DNA of 64,000 bases from assembly GCF_963676685.1 (NCBI RefSeq), contig NC_092353.1, positions 10,255,734 to 10,319,733 on the forward strand, written 5' to 3'. Positions 12,301 through 21,877 of this stretch are shown piece by piece (position 1 is the stretch's first letter; every line of letters starts with the position of its first letter). The notes under the pieces were generated by a model, which was not told the DNA's origin, did not search any database, and saw only the letters and a list, made by a program, of their open reading frames with translations. Position numbers and translations under genes: made by a program. The DNA is from Mytilus edulis. Its lineage: Eukaryota; Mollusca; Bivalvia; Mytilida; Mytilidae.

Positions 12301-13139
12301 ATAAAAGGTATAATAGTATACAAATAACGTATTTATAATTTACACACCTGAACAATATTTCATTTTTATGTAAATAAGGGTTAATGATAAGCCATAATCA
12401 ATCCTTAGGTATTAAATATCATTTAGACGTAATACAAGTTGGACGTTGGTTCTTGTGATAATAATGCAAATATTTTTATTGTTTTTTGCTTAAAACATGA
12501 CGCAATTATAATATAGTAGACTACGTTATAGAATTAATATCACAATGGTCACGTAGTATTCGGTTATCTCAGTCCATTTTTAAAACTGATTTATTATTTG
12601 ATATAGCTAACAAAGTAAGAGGTGAGAATGTAAATCAAAATCCATGTAATGACTGGATATGCATTGCCATTAATTTGAATGGCATGTGTTAAAAGATCGA
12701 CATGCAGTGTCGGTTCCAAGGGTATCCTTGGGTTTAAACCTATTATTTTGAAGCTCAATGATTTGAAAGGGGACATATGGTTAGAACCCCAACCCATACC
12801 CATACCCTTTATCTTCGGTTTGGACACCCTTTTGAAAAGGGTTGAATCCGCCCCTGTGCGTATGTCGTTTCTCTGTTCGTTATTTATTCTTTTGACAGAA
12901 GTTCAATAGCTATATTTTACAAATGAAAATATAACATATGTCAATCTTTAACGGACCAAAGAAACTTGTATACTCTTAACATACAAACAAGCTGCATTTA
13001 GAGTGCAGTCTGATCAAAACTGATTATAAATGTTAAATGGTAGTTTTAGACTTGGTGTTAACATGATTATACTGAAACCGTTCGATATATCATAATCTAG
13101 GCTTCCTTGAGTTGTTTTAATAACTTTTGTTTTCGACAA
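12301..13139. other. Intergenic, possible TRIM gene promoter region
   Basis: No gene seen. The overlapping open frames at 12594-12909 look like degenerate repeat sequence and match no family I know. Confidence 0.35.
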
Positions 13140-13890
13140 TATTCATAAAATTGATAATGAAAATGGGGAATCTATCAGACCAAAGCTACCAATGGGTTTT
13201 CAACGCTGCAAGAAAATCTCGCACCCGGAGGTGGGCGTCAGCTAGCCCCTTAACAAAAATGTGTACTAGTTGAGTGAAAATTGACGTAACACTAAACTAC
13301 GTAAAATGAAAATGAATTAAAATTTAATAAAAACATAGAATGCTAACATAGGTCAGAGGCTCCTGAATTTGGACATACACAAATATGCGGCGGGGTTAAA
13401 CATGTTTCGTGAGGTCTCAAGCCTCACCCTTTACCTCTAGCCAATTCAGAATAAAAAACACAGCAATATTCACAATAAACTCCGTTTAAAAGAATTTCGA
13501 GTCCGATGTCTGAATGGTAACTGAAGAAACGAAGAAAAATTACAATGATACATACACTTACAAAGGACTACTAGCAGTTGCTGACAAGCTAGATACAGAC
13601 CTTAATTAAACTGATTGAAACACCAGCCCTGCCATAAGGGGTATAACAATCATAATATATATGATTGGCACATAACCCGCATCATGCCAACAACTGGTTT
13701 TAGAATACACGTGTTTATTTCCGATGCAAAGACCCTATGAGAGGATCAATATCAATTCTCAAAAATGTCATCTCTCATAACCTGACAACAGTATCGTTAC
13801 TATATTCATTCATTAAAAGTTTTGTAAGCTTTTGAGATGAGGCGAGGGACGATATTTCCATGTGCCTTATAAACACATCTCTTATGTGTT
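13140..13890 (-). repeat. Penelope-like family B, 3' end copy
   Basis: Matches the 3' region of the element at 16565-18262 in the same order and orientation: GAAAATGGGGAAT, CGCACCCGGAGG, GAGGCTCCTGA, GCGGCGGGGTTAAACATGTT, GACTACTAGCAGTT, CCAACAACTG, TTTCCGATGCAA, CTGACAACAGTATCGT. It ends inside the C-terminal part of the ORF, so the copy is 5'-truncated. Confidence 0.85.
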
Positions 13891-14517
13891 AAAGATGCAG
13901 CACTGTTATTATGTTATACAAAGTAATTTAAAAAAAATGTATTTCAATGTTCTGAGAAATGTACATATGAAATAATAGTGTTACATCTCAGTGTCTTCTT
14001 TTTGTCGATTTTGAGCAAATCTATAAATAAAAACAAAACCGTTTCCAAATTACTTTTTTGTTATCTCTTCTTTTTTTGTCAGGAAAGATTCATAAGGAGA
14101 ATACGATGTTAAAATTCAACTACAATGTATTTTTTAAATGATTTTAAATTCAGGGAGACGTTTATGATGATACGTAGAACGTTTTTGACTGTGTTTTGTG
14201 CACAAGTACATGTTACCTAATGGATTGATTGATTGATTGTTGGCTGCTTTTCGCCGCATTAGCACAAAAAGGCTATATCGCGGCGAGAGCTAATTCGAAT
14301 ATTTTTACAATTTAAAGCATATTTTTAAAATAAGACAAAAAGTCCTTCAATATACTAAAATTCTAGACTAAAGCAAATTGATTATTTACAAATAAAAATC
14401 AACAGTAAGATAACGTGATAAAAATTAAAAACGACTTAAATATAATAACATTTTTATATTCTATAATGAATTCCTATTTCTTTTCAAAATGCAACAATAT
14501 TTGGAAAAGGAACATTA

Positions 14518-15065
14518 TTAAATGCAGTTGCAAGGTACACATTGTGGTTCATCTTCATTTTTTAAAAGATACTCGTGTGTTATTCTAGTATGACCAATAC
14601 AACATCTAGGAATAATAGACTGATCATTTCTGCACATAAAATTATTAAAAGGTTTGCCTAAATTAGGTTTAATTTCATGTAATTTATTATCATCTTTTTT
14701 ACTACATTCATTTTTCAAAATTTTCTAATATTAGATTTAAAATCAGTATATGGTATATCACAGTTAGATAAAGGGTCACCCAGGGCATTCTTTGCCTCAA
14801 GGTCTACAGCTGTGTTTCCAAGGATTCCAACATGACTCGGAACCCATAGAAATATTATTTCTTTCAGAAGAATTTTTAAATTCCTCATTACATATAAAAT
14901 TTTGAGAATTGTTGGGTTTTTAATTTTAGCATTTTGTATAGCTTGTAAGCATGAAAGTGAATCAGAACATACAATACATTTGGATTTATCTGAAGAAGCA
15001 ATAAGTTTCAAAGCCAAAATTATTGCTTCTGCGGCAGCAGTAAAGATGGATGCATTAGATGGCAA
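14518..15065 (-). pseudogene. LINE RNase H domain and Cys/His tail
   Basis: The 15065-14715 frame has RNase H features: SDSLSCLQAI (acidic residue in the second strand) and WVPSHVGILGNTAVDLEAKNA split around the conserved His and last Asp. A second frame (14718-14518) continues with CCIGHTRITHEYLL and CVPCNC, a CCHC-like segment usual downstream of RNase H in these elements. A frameshift near 14716 separates the two, and the upstream link to RT is cut by a repeat insertion. Confidence 0.8.
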
Positions 15066-15109
15066 ACGGAGAGTTGCAGCAGATGCAAAGCTCTGATTCC
15101 TTTTATGAT

Positions 15110-15245
15110 TTGGCTATTCTTTTTGGACCTTTTGGATTATAGCTCTTCATCTTTTATATAAGCTTTGGATTCAAATATTTTGGCCACGAGCATCACTGAA
15201 GAGACATGTATTGTCGAAATGCGCATCTGGTGCAGAAAAATTGGT
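15110..15245 (+). repeat. Ribozyme-bearing short repeat, subfamily 2
   Basis: Interrupts the LINE between its RT and RNase H regions. It holds TTTTGGATTATAGCTCTTC, AGCTTTGGATTCAAATATTT and then a complete hammerhead motif at 15190-15233. Boundaries are approximate. Confidence 0.65.
15190..15233 (+). ncRNA. Hammerhead ribozyme motif, intact
   Basis: Stem I GCATCA (15190-15195) pairs with TGGTGC (15228-15233). The core is CTGAAGA (15196-15202, CUGANGA rule). Stem II GACA/TGTC (15203-15206 and 15212-15215) closes a 5-nt loop. GAAA is at 15216-15219. Stem III ATG/CAT (15219-15221 and 15224-15226) has a 2-nt loop, and the predicted cleavage is after C15227. Every required core base is present. 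Such a short stem III is typical of ribozymes thought to act as dimers. Confidence 0.85.
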
Positions 15246-15492
15246 ACCGTTAAGGTTATTATCTGTCACCATCTTTTGATCCATCAGTATAGACAGTTGA
15301 AAAATCTAGATAATCGGCTTTAATTTCAGCATAGTGTTGCTGAATTAAAAGAGGATTTTTTTTTTTTATTGTTTTCACTGAGATTAAATATCATTTTTGG
15401 TTTGGGAAGTTCCCATGGAGGACATTTGCAAGTTTAAACTTGAGCAACAGATTGTAAATCAAAAGAAGCTAAATGTGGTTTTAACCGTATAT

Positions 15493-16575
15493 CTAACGGA
15501 GGATTTTTATTTTCATGTTTTGCAAAAATATCTTCATAAATCGGATTAAAACACAGTTGTAGGCAGGATTATCTAAATAGGCTTTTAGTTTGACAGCATA
15601 TTGAAGTCCAAGCTTCAAACGTCTGTTAAAGAGTGAGTGCTCATCAGCCTCTACATACAGACTCTCAACTGGTGAGGTTTTAAATGCGCCAAGACAGAGA
15701 CGCAAACCATGGTGATGCACAGCATCGAGAATCTGTATGTAGGACTTCCTTTCAGAGCAATATACTATAGAGCAATAATCTAGTTTAGATCTAACTAGAG
15801 ATCTATATAAATTAAGTAAAATGTTGCGATCAGCACCCCAGTCAGTACTGCCGACAACTTTTAAAATATCCAATACTTTTAACATTTTGATATTGGATAA
15901 AAAGGTTATCTTTTTATCAAAAATTAATCCAAGAAATTTGGTTTCATCAACGATTTTAATTGGGTTGCTGTTCAAAGTGAGTTATGGATTAAGATGCAAT
16001 TTCCTTTTGTTACAAAAATGCATCCCGACCGTTTTTGACGTGGAAAATTTAAAACCATTTTCCGAGGCCCATTTTTCAATTTTTCCAAGACATAATTGTA
16101 ATTGTCTTTCTATGTTATTCATATTTTTGCCTCTGTAACATATTAAAAAATCATCAACGTACAATGAACCTTCAATATTACTTTTTAAAACTTCAACAAT
16201 ATAAAAAAGAAGATGTGATATGATTGCCAATGAGACAACTATCCACAAAAGACCTAAATGACACAGACATTAACAGCTATAGGTCACCGTACGGCCTTCA
16301 ACAATGAGCAAAGCCCATACCGCATAGTCAGCTATAATAGGCCCCGATAAGACAATGTAAAACAATTCAAACGAGAAAACTAACGGCCTTATTTATGTAA
16401 CAAAATGAGACAAGGCTGTTGATTTTAAGACTAAATAATGTATCAGATAAAATACTGCCCTTAGGGACACCCATCTCTTGATCATACAGATCAGACATGG
16501 TCGAATTTACTCTAACATTAAATTGTCTGTTAGAGAGAAAATTAGAAATAAAATTTGGCATATTGCCTTTCAATA
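15493..16575 (-). pseudogene. LINE reverse transcriptase, interrupted
   Basis: Pieces in 5'-3' order on the - strand: MPNFISNFLSNRQFNVRV and QEMGVPKGSILSDTLF (16575-16417), then LYVDDFLICYRG with WASENGFKFSTSKTVG (16195-15982), then KFLGLIFDKK and DWGADRNILLNLYRSL (15975-15493). YVDD is the catalytic motif. The short repeat at 16196-16416 breaks the chain just before YVDD, and a stop lies between the last two pieces. The fingers region (DLEKSYDTAWKYGILKD) is displaced to 18263-18327 by the Penelope-like insertion. Confidence 0.85.
16196..16416 (+). repeat. Short interspersed repeat inside the LINE
   Basis: A SINE-sized insert with TGATTGCCAATGAGACAACT, GACACAGACATTAACAGCTA, GGTCACCGTACGGCCTTCAA, AAAGCCCATACCGCATAGTC and GAGAAAACTAACGGCC. 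LINE coding sequence resumes on both sides, which fixes the limits to within a few bases. Related copies: 7665-7800 and 54700-55045 (antisense). Confidence 0.8.
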
Positions 16576-18262
16576 AAATTGAGAATGGAAATGGGGAATG
16601 TGTCAAAGAGACAGCAACCCGACCAAATAAAAAACAACAGCAGAGGGTCACCAACAGGTCTTCAATGTAGCGAGAAATTCCCGCACCCGGAGGCGTCCTT
16701 CAGCTGGCCCCTAAACAAATATATACTAGTCCAGTGATAATGAACGCCATACTAATTTCCAAATTGTACACAAGAAACAAAAATTAAAATAATACAAGAC
16801 TAACTAAGAGGCTCCTGACTTGGGACATGCGCAAGAATGCGGCGGGGTTAAACATGTTTGTGAGATCTCAACCCTCCCCCTATACCTCTAACCAATGTAG
16901 TAAAGTAAACGCATAACAATACGCACATTAAAATTCAGTTCAAGAGAAATCCGAGTCTGATGTCAGAAGATGTAACCAAAGAAAATAAACAAAATGATAA
17001 TAATACATAAATAACGACAGACTACTAGCAGTTAACTGACATGCCAGCTCCAGACCTCAATTAAACTGACTGAAAGATTATGATTTCATCATATGAACTT
17101 CAGGCACAACCCTTCCCGTTAGGGGTTTAGTATCATACCATCATAACATATATGAGAAGAACATAACCTGTGTCATGCCAACAACTGTTTTTAAAAAAAT
17201 AATGTGTTTAGTTCCGATGCAATGACCTTATCATTGACTCAATATTAACGCCAAAATATGCAATCTTTAATGACTTGACAACAGTATCGTAATTATATTC
17301 CTTCTTAATAAGTCTATTCAAAGGTTTTGTAAGTTTCTGAGGTGAATACTGACACCTTTGTGCTTTATAAAGAATATTACCATAAAAAATTGGATGTGAA
17401 ATACCTGAACGTATTAGAAGTCTGCATGTTGAGCTATATTTACGAATGATGTCTTTATACCGATGATAAAATTTAGTAAATGTTTTGACTAGTTTGTGAT
17501 ATCGAAAACCCTGGTGTAATAATTTTTCAGTAATACATAAATTTCTCTCGTTAAAATCTAAAACATTGTTACATACACGAGCAAATCGTACAAGTTGAGA
17601 TATATAAACACCGTAAGATGGTGACAAGGGAACGTCACCATCTAAAAACGGATAATTAACGATGGGAAATGAACAATCATCCCTTTTATCATAAATTTTA
17701 GTATTCAGCTTTCCATTAGTGATATAGATATCAAGATCGAGAAAAGGGCAGTGGTCATTGTTAGTATTAGCTTTATTTAAAGTAAGTTCAACTAGATAAA
17801 TTTCATTAATATACATACTGAAGTCGTCATTATTGAGAGCCAAAATATCATCCAAATATCTAAAAGTATTATGAAATTTGTTTATCAGTTGTTTCGATGG
17901 GTCTTTGCTTATTTTTGTCATAAATTGTAACTCATAACAATACAAAAAACAGGTCCGCAATAAGTGGTGCACAGTTAGTTCCCATTGGAATTCCGATAAT
18001 CTGACGATATACGGAATCCCCAAAGCTAACAAAAATGTTATCCAGTAAATATTCAAGGTCATATATAGTATCAAAGCATGTCCAATTAACATAGTTTTTT
18101 TGTTTATTGCTACTAAAAAATGACCTAAAAGAGTTTGAACATATATATTCACATTCTGATTTTTTGAATGCCCATTTAATTAGGTGTGTGATTTTTTTCT
18201 TAATGAGAATGTGAGGTAATGTGGTATACAGGGTAGAAAAATCAAAACTTTGAACTGAACCC
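16565..18262 (-). mobile_element. Penelope-like retroelement (family B)
   Basis: Lies in the same orientation as the LINE it interrupts: LINE reading DLFDMG is cut at about 18262 and resumes LKGNMPNF at about 16575. The element has an RT frame (18262-17208) and a long 3' region (about 17200-16575) containing CGCACCCGGAGG, GAGGCTCCTGACTTGGGACA and GCGGCGGGGTTAAACATGTT. That 3' region recurs alone elsewhere. It is 5'-truncated, with no visible endonuclease domain. Confidence 0.8.
17208..18262 (-). pseudogene. Penelope-like reverse transcriptase, frameshifted
   Basis: Motif A FDFSTLYTTLPH, the B-like GIPMGTNCAPLIADLF, catalytic FRYLDDILALNN, then FLDLDIYI, YDKRDDCSFPIVNYPFLDG and YGVYISQLVRFARVC. 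The N-terminal half (to about 17935) and the C-terminal half (from about 17950) are in different frames, with a frameshift just after the GIPMGTN motif. The paired GIPMGTNCAP/YxDD signature fits Penelope-type RTs. The GIY-YIG nuclease of canonical members is not visible. Confidence 0.8.
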
Positions 18263-18327
18263 CATATCAAATAGATCTTTTAAAATACCATATTTCCATG
18301 CAGTATCATAGGACTTCTCAAGGTCGT

Positions 18328-18690
18328 AACGGATGACTCTTTTGTAGACGAAACGCGCATGTGGCGTAATTACAAAATGTAATCCTGGCATCTATGATGG
18401 GTTTATTTACAACCACTGGGTCGATGCCACTACTGGTGGAGTTTTTATTCCCCGAGGGTATCACCAGCTCAGAAGTCAGCACTTTTGTGCTGACATGAAT
18501 TATCATTGATATAGTCATTTTTTAATTTGACTGTTAACAAAAACATTTGAATTTTTGAAATACTAAGGCTTTTCTACCCCAGGAATATATTACCTTAGCT
18601 GTATTTGGCACAACTTGTAGGAACTTTAGTCATCAATGCTCTTAAACTTCGTACTTTATTTGACCTTTTAACTTTTTTTGTATTCGAGGG
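18328..18690 (+). repeat. Degenerate retrozyme-type repeat (dimer relic)
   Basis: Starts with a decayed hammerhead (CGGATGACTCT ... AGACGAAACGCGCATG, two core changes). It continues with the family body (ATCTATGATGGGTTTATT, CCACTGGGTCGATGCCACTA, TGACATGAATTATCA, TACCTTAGCTGTATTTGGCA). It ends at a second, worn and cut ribozyme start (GGGTCACTTTCGAGTCTTTT) that runs into the next repeat at about 18692. Confidence 0.75.
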
Positions 18691-19125
18691 TCACTTTCGA
18701 GTCTTTTGGCATGCCACAAAACCAGGTTCAACCCACCATTTTTTTCTTTAAAAATGTCCAGTACCAAGTCAGGAATATGACCATTGTTATACTATAGTTC
18801 TTTTCTGTGTGTGTTACATTTTAACGTTGTGTTTCCGTAGTGTCGTTTGTTTTCTCTTGTGTTTGAGTGTGAATTCACATTACTGGAAGACGTGTCACGG
18901 TACATTTCTATCCCTTGTATCTGGTTTTGATATTATATTTGTTATTCTCATCGGATTTTGTCTAATGCTTAGTTCGTTTCTGTGTGTGTTACATTTTTAT
19001 GTTGTGTCGTTGTTCTCCTTTTATATTTAATGCGTTTCCCTCAGTTTTAATTTGTTACCCCGATTTTGTTTTTTGTCTATGGATTTTCGAGTTTTGAACA
19101 GCGGTATACTACTGTTGCCTTTATT
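18691..19125 (+). repeat. Penelope-like family C, 3' tail
   Basis: GGCATGCCACAAAACCAGGT, AGTACCAAGTCAGGAATATG, AAGACGTGTCACGGTAC, TATTCTCATCGGATTTTGTC, GCGTTTCCCTCAGTTTTAAT and AACAGCGGTATACTACTG. The GACGTG-TACGGTAC and CTCATCGGATTTTGTC blocks also follow the RT fragment at 41459-41827, so this is read as the 3' tail of that family. Other copies: 42895-43335, and antisense at 54543-54622 and 60200-60975. Confidence 0.75.
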
Positions 19126-19195
19126 TGTAGTCGAACCGCGAGTCTGGCGTAATCAAAAAATTGAATCCTGGTATCTATGATGAGTTTATGATACT
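19126..19195 (+). repeat. 3' part of a retrozyme-type repeat
   Basis: GTCGAACCGCGAGTCTGGCGTAAT split across the ribozyme 3' half, then ATCCTGGTATCTATGATGAG. The ribozyme core is lost. Confidence 0.6.
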
Positions 19196-19849
19196 TTCAT
19201 GGTTTAACAGAACTATAGTAAAATGAGAGACTTTTTTTTACGTTTACCTTTAAATCCCCTTGAAAAAGCTTATATACATTATATAGCTATATACTTAGGC
19301 TTGACTCACTATTATCTTCGGGAAATGCCTATACCAAGTCAGGAATACGCTTATTTGATGAATACTATGAGTTACATAGTGTGATAGTGACCTAGTACGG
19401 CAACGGTATATACGGGGTCAGTAAATTCCATATTGGATGAGAGTGAAGCGTATATATCGTATAAGGTCACTAGCACACTATGTACCGAAAATATCTTACC
19501 GACTATCTTTATTTGTTGACGAGAGTTGTTTCATTTGCAATAATACCACATCTTCTTACTTTTGTATTAAAGTGTTCAAGTGTCCAATTTTTAAGGACCT
19601 TCTTTCATTGGTCTGCACAAAAAAACAAATGTCAACAATAACAGTTTAATATCAACAAACTTGATATAACAATTTTAAACAGAACTTTCAATATATTTAA
19701 ACAATCAAACAGTGCCAAAGTCGTAACTCCGCTACTAACTGTGTATTGAAATAAGCCTCGCCTCCCTACTAACCTAATATCGAATATACACGGTTTCTAC
19801 GCGGAGGCTTTTAATCAATCATATTCCTAGAAATGTTTAGGAGTAAGAT
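19196..19849. other. Intergenic, no gene seen
   Basis: No recognisable coding sequence or complete repeat. The short open frame at 19437-19649 has no motif. Confidence 0.35.
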
Positions 19850-20345
19850 AAATCATCTTTCAATCAGTTTAATTGAGGTCTTCAGCTACTCAGTAACTGA
19901 TAGTAGTCCTTTGTTAAAGTATTATTGTTGCCATTTTGCTTAGTTTCTTTTGTTACCTATCCTGACATTGGACTTCCTTTAAACTGAGTTTTACTATGCG
20001 TAATGCTCTGTATTTGTTTTTTCTACATAATTAGCTAGAGGTAAAGGGGGAGGGATGAGAACTGACGAAGCGCGTTTAACCTCTGCATTTTTGCACCTGT
20101 TACAAGTCAGGAGCCTCTAACCTTTGTCAGTCTAGGATGAATTTTAATTTTAGCTCCTTTATATCTTTTTAGTTTTTGTGACGTTTATTATCACTGAACC
20201 AATAAACAATTATGGTTAAGGGCCAGCTGAAGCATGCATTCGGGTGTTGGATATTTGTTGAAGACCCATTGGTTACCATTCTCAGTTTATTTTCGACTTA
20301 TGAGTTTGAATATCCCTCTGGTATCTTTCGCTTCTCTTTTACAGC
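19850..20345 (+). repeat. Penelope-like family B 3' tail, + orientation
   Basis: The same block order as the inverse of 16565-17060: CAGTTTAATTGAGGTCTTC, CTGATAGTAGTCCTTTGTTA, AGGTAAAGGGGGAGGG, AGTCAGGAGCCTCTAACCTT, AGGGCCAGCTGAAG. The last 60 bases (GAGTTTGAATATCCCTCTGG, TATCTTTCG) instead resemble the family A terminus, so the end may be a chimera. Confidence 0.8.
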
Positions 20346-21877
20346 TGATATATGAAGTAAAGGATAGTAAAAGTAAAAACTAAAACAATCATCAGCCAAA
20401 AAATAAGCAACTTTATTTTATTTGTTATTTGATCAAGTTCAATACATCATAAACTTTCATAAAAATTACCAAACTTTTTCTAAAGTGGAGGTTATTTCAA
20501 TCAATACCCACACCTTAGAGTGTTATTGTTTGAAAATCATGATAGTTGCCACTGCCACTCATTATGGCTTTGTTTCGGTACCATAATTACTTGCACTAAG
20601 AATGAAATAATAGCATTTGAAAAAAAGGGGGAATCAACATTGATATCACTACAAACCTTGTCTCATATTTTATTTAAATAATTGCTAAGATAAGATACTG
20701 AACTAATTCTTTTAAAATAATTCTTATAAACCGCATAAATCTGATATACCAAAATTCCACATTAATTTATTAGTAGTAATATGTTATAAATACCGATTTA
20801 CAAATGAATGATATGCAAGTGTTTATGTAAATTTAAAGTTGGCTACAGCTAATCATTATACGGAATACGGAAAATGTTTTTTTTTTCAAAAAAAAGGATT
20901 GTTTTTTTATGTTGCTCTAGATACTAAATATTGATCGTAATATATAATTGTCCATCACAAACAAAAAATCAAGAATATTTTCCAGAGTTATTTATGACTG
21001 AAATTTTTTACTAAAGATTGAATCTAAAAGGCCAAAAAACTATGTCAAATCATCAGTAAAATACGGGAAAATAAAAAAAAAACATTCTCAAAAATTCGAT
21101 GTGAACACTGTCTTTGTTCAAAGAAAAAAAGTCAACAGGTTGACACGAAGCTACTTCGTATATCAAAAATAACTTGCAAATGAAGCAATTCTTTGCAATA
21201 TTTCTGTCAAAACTTTCTTCAAAATCGTTTTGTTAACTTAAATATGACCTGTAACTTTTCCCTTTTTACAGCTAGTTATTTGGACAAAGACAGTCTAAAT
21301 TACTAGTTACAATACGAGCTTCATTTTTACGAATAAAACCGCAATTAAAATTTGAATATAAATATGTATAAAATAACACAGATATAGGCAAACTTGGTGA
21401 AAACATAGCTAAGGTATAACTAAAAGACCAGTTTTTAACCGTTGTTAGCTAATATATTTTTGGTTAATAGGTTATTGGTAAGAATTATACTAAACTGTGG
21501 AGCTTACTTGCCATGTGTAACTTCAATGTAATCTAAAAAGGACATTTGCAACTGATCTTACTTGAAAATTTTATCATTAATCAAATTCATTGCTATTCAT
21601 CTTTCCTTTTACCGGAAAATAAATGTATATATTTTTTTTATAGTTTCGGTTTTTTTTAAAGAACGGATATGAATGATACGAAAATAAACTTATTTAAAGA
21701 CACCAGTTATTATTCCATGCCCTTTATTCACAAAATTACAGACAAGGGGCGATACATATCTACACATATGTTTACATCTAAGATGTCAAATAACATCGAC
21801 TATAATCCTACGATATATAATATAAATACTATAATGTTTACAATCTTGATAATATTGCATACCACATAATCTAAAAG
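20346..21877. other. 3' flank of the GTPase-MACPF-Hog gene
   Basis: AT-rich, no gene seen. A - strand AATAAA at 21723-21728, about 150 nt past the stop of the gene at 21878, is a plausible poly(A) signal. Confidence 0.45.

Larger units (their letters stand above)
14221..18327 (-). mobile_element. Non-LTR retrotransposon, RT plus RNase H, broken
   Basis: Runs on the - strand from a reverse transcriptase remnant at 18263-18327, through the main RT at 16575-15493, to an RNase H domain (15065-14715) and a Cys/His segment (14718-14518). The 3' end near 14221-14240 carries short TGAT repeats, a tail type typical of several LINE clades. The endonuclease and start of RT are missing. It is interrupted by a Penelope-like element (16565-18262), a short repeat (16196-16416) and a ribozyme-bearing repeat (about 15110-15245), and has stops and frameshifts, so it is dead. 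The RNase H suggests the I/Nimb-like group; the clade is inferred. Confidence 0.85.

Noticed and set aside
12594..12909. Overlapping open frames on both strands
   Set aside because: Complementary frames over low-complexity sequence (CCAACCCATACCCATACCC), with no motif.
20060..20085. Hammerhead-like CTGACGAAGCGCG
   Set aside because: CTGACGA is followed by no stem II or GAAA; it is part of a Penelope-like tail.
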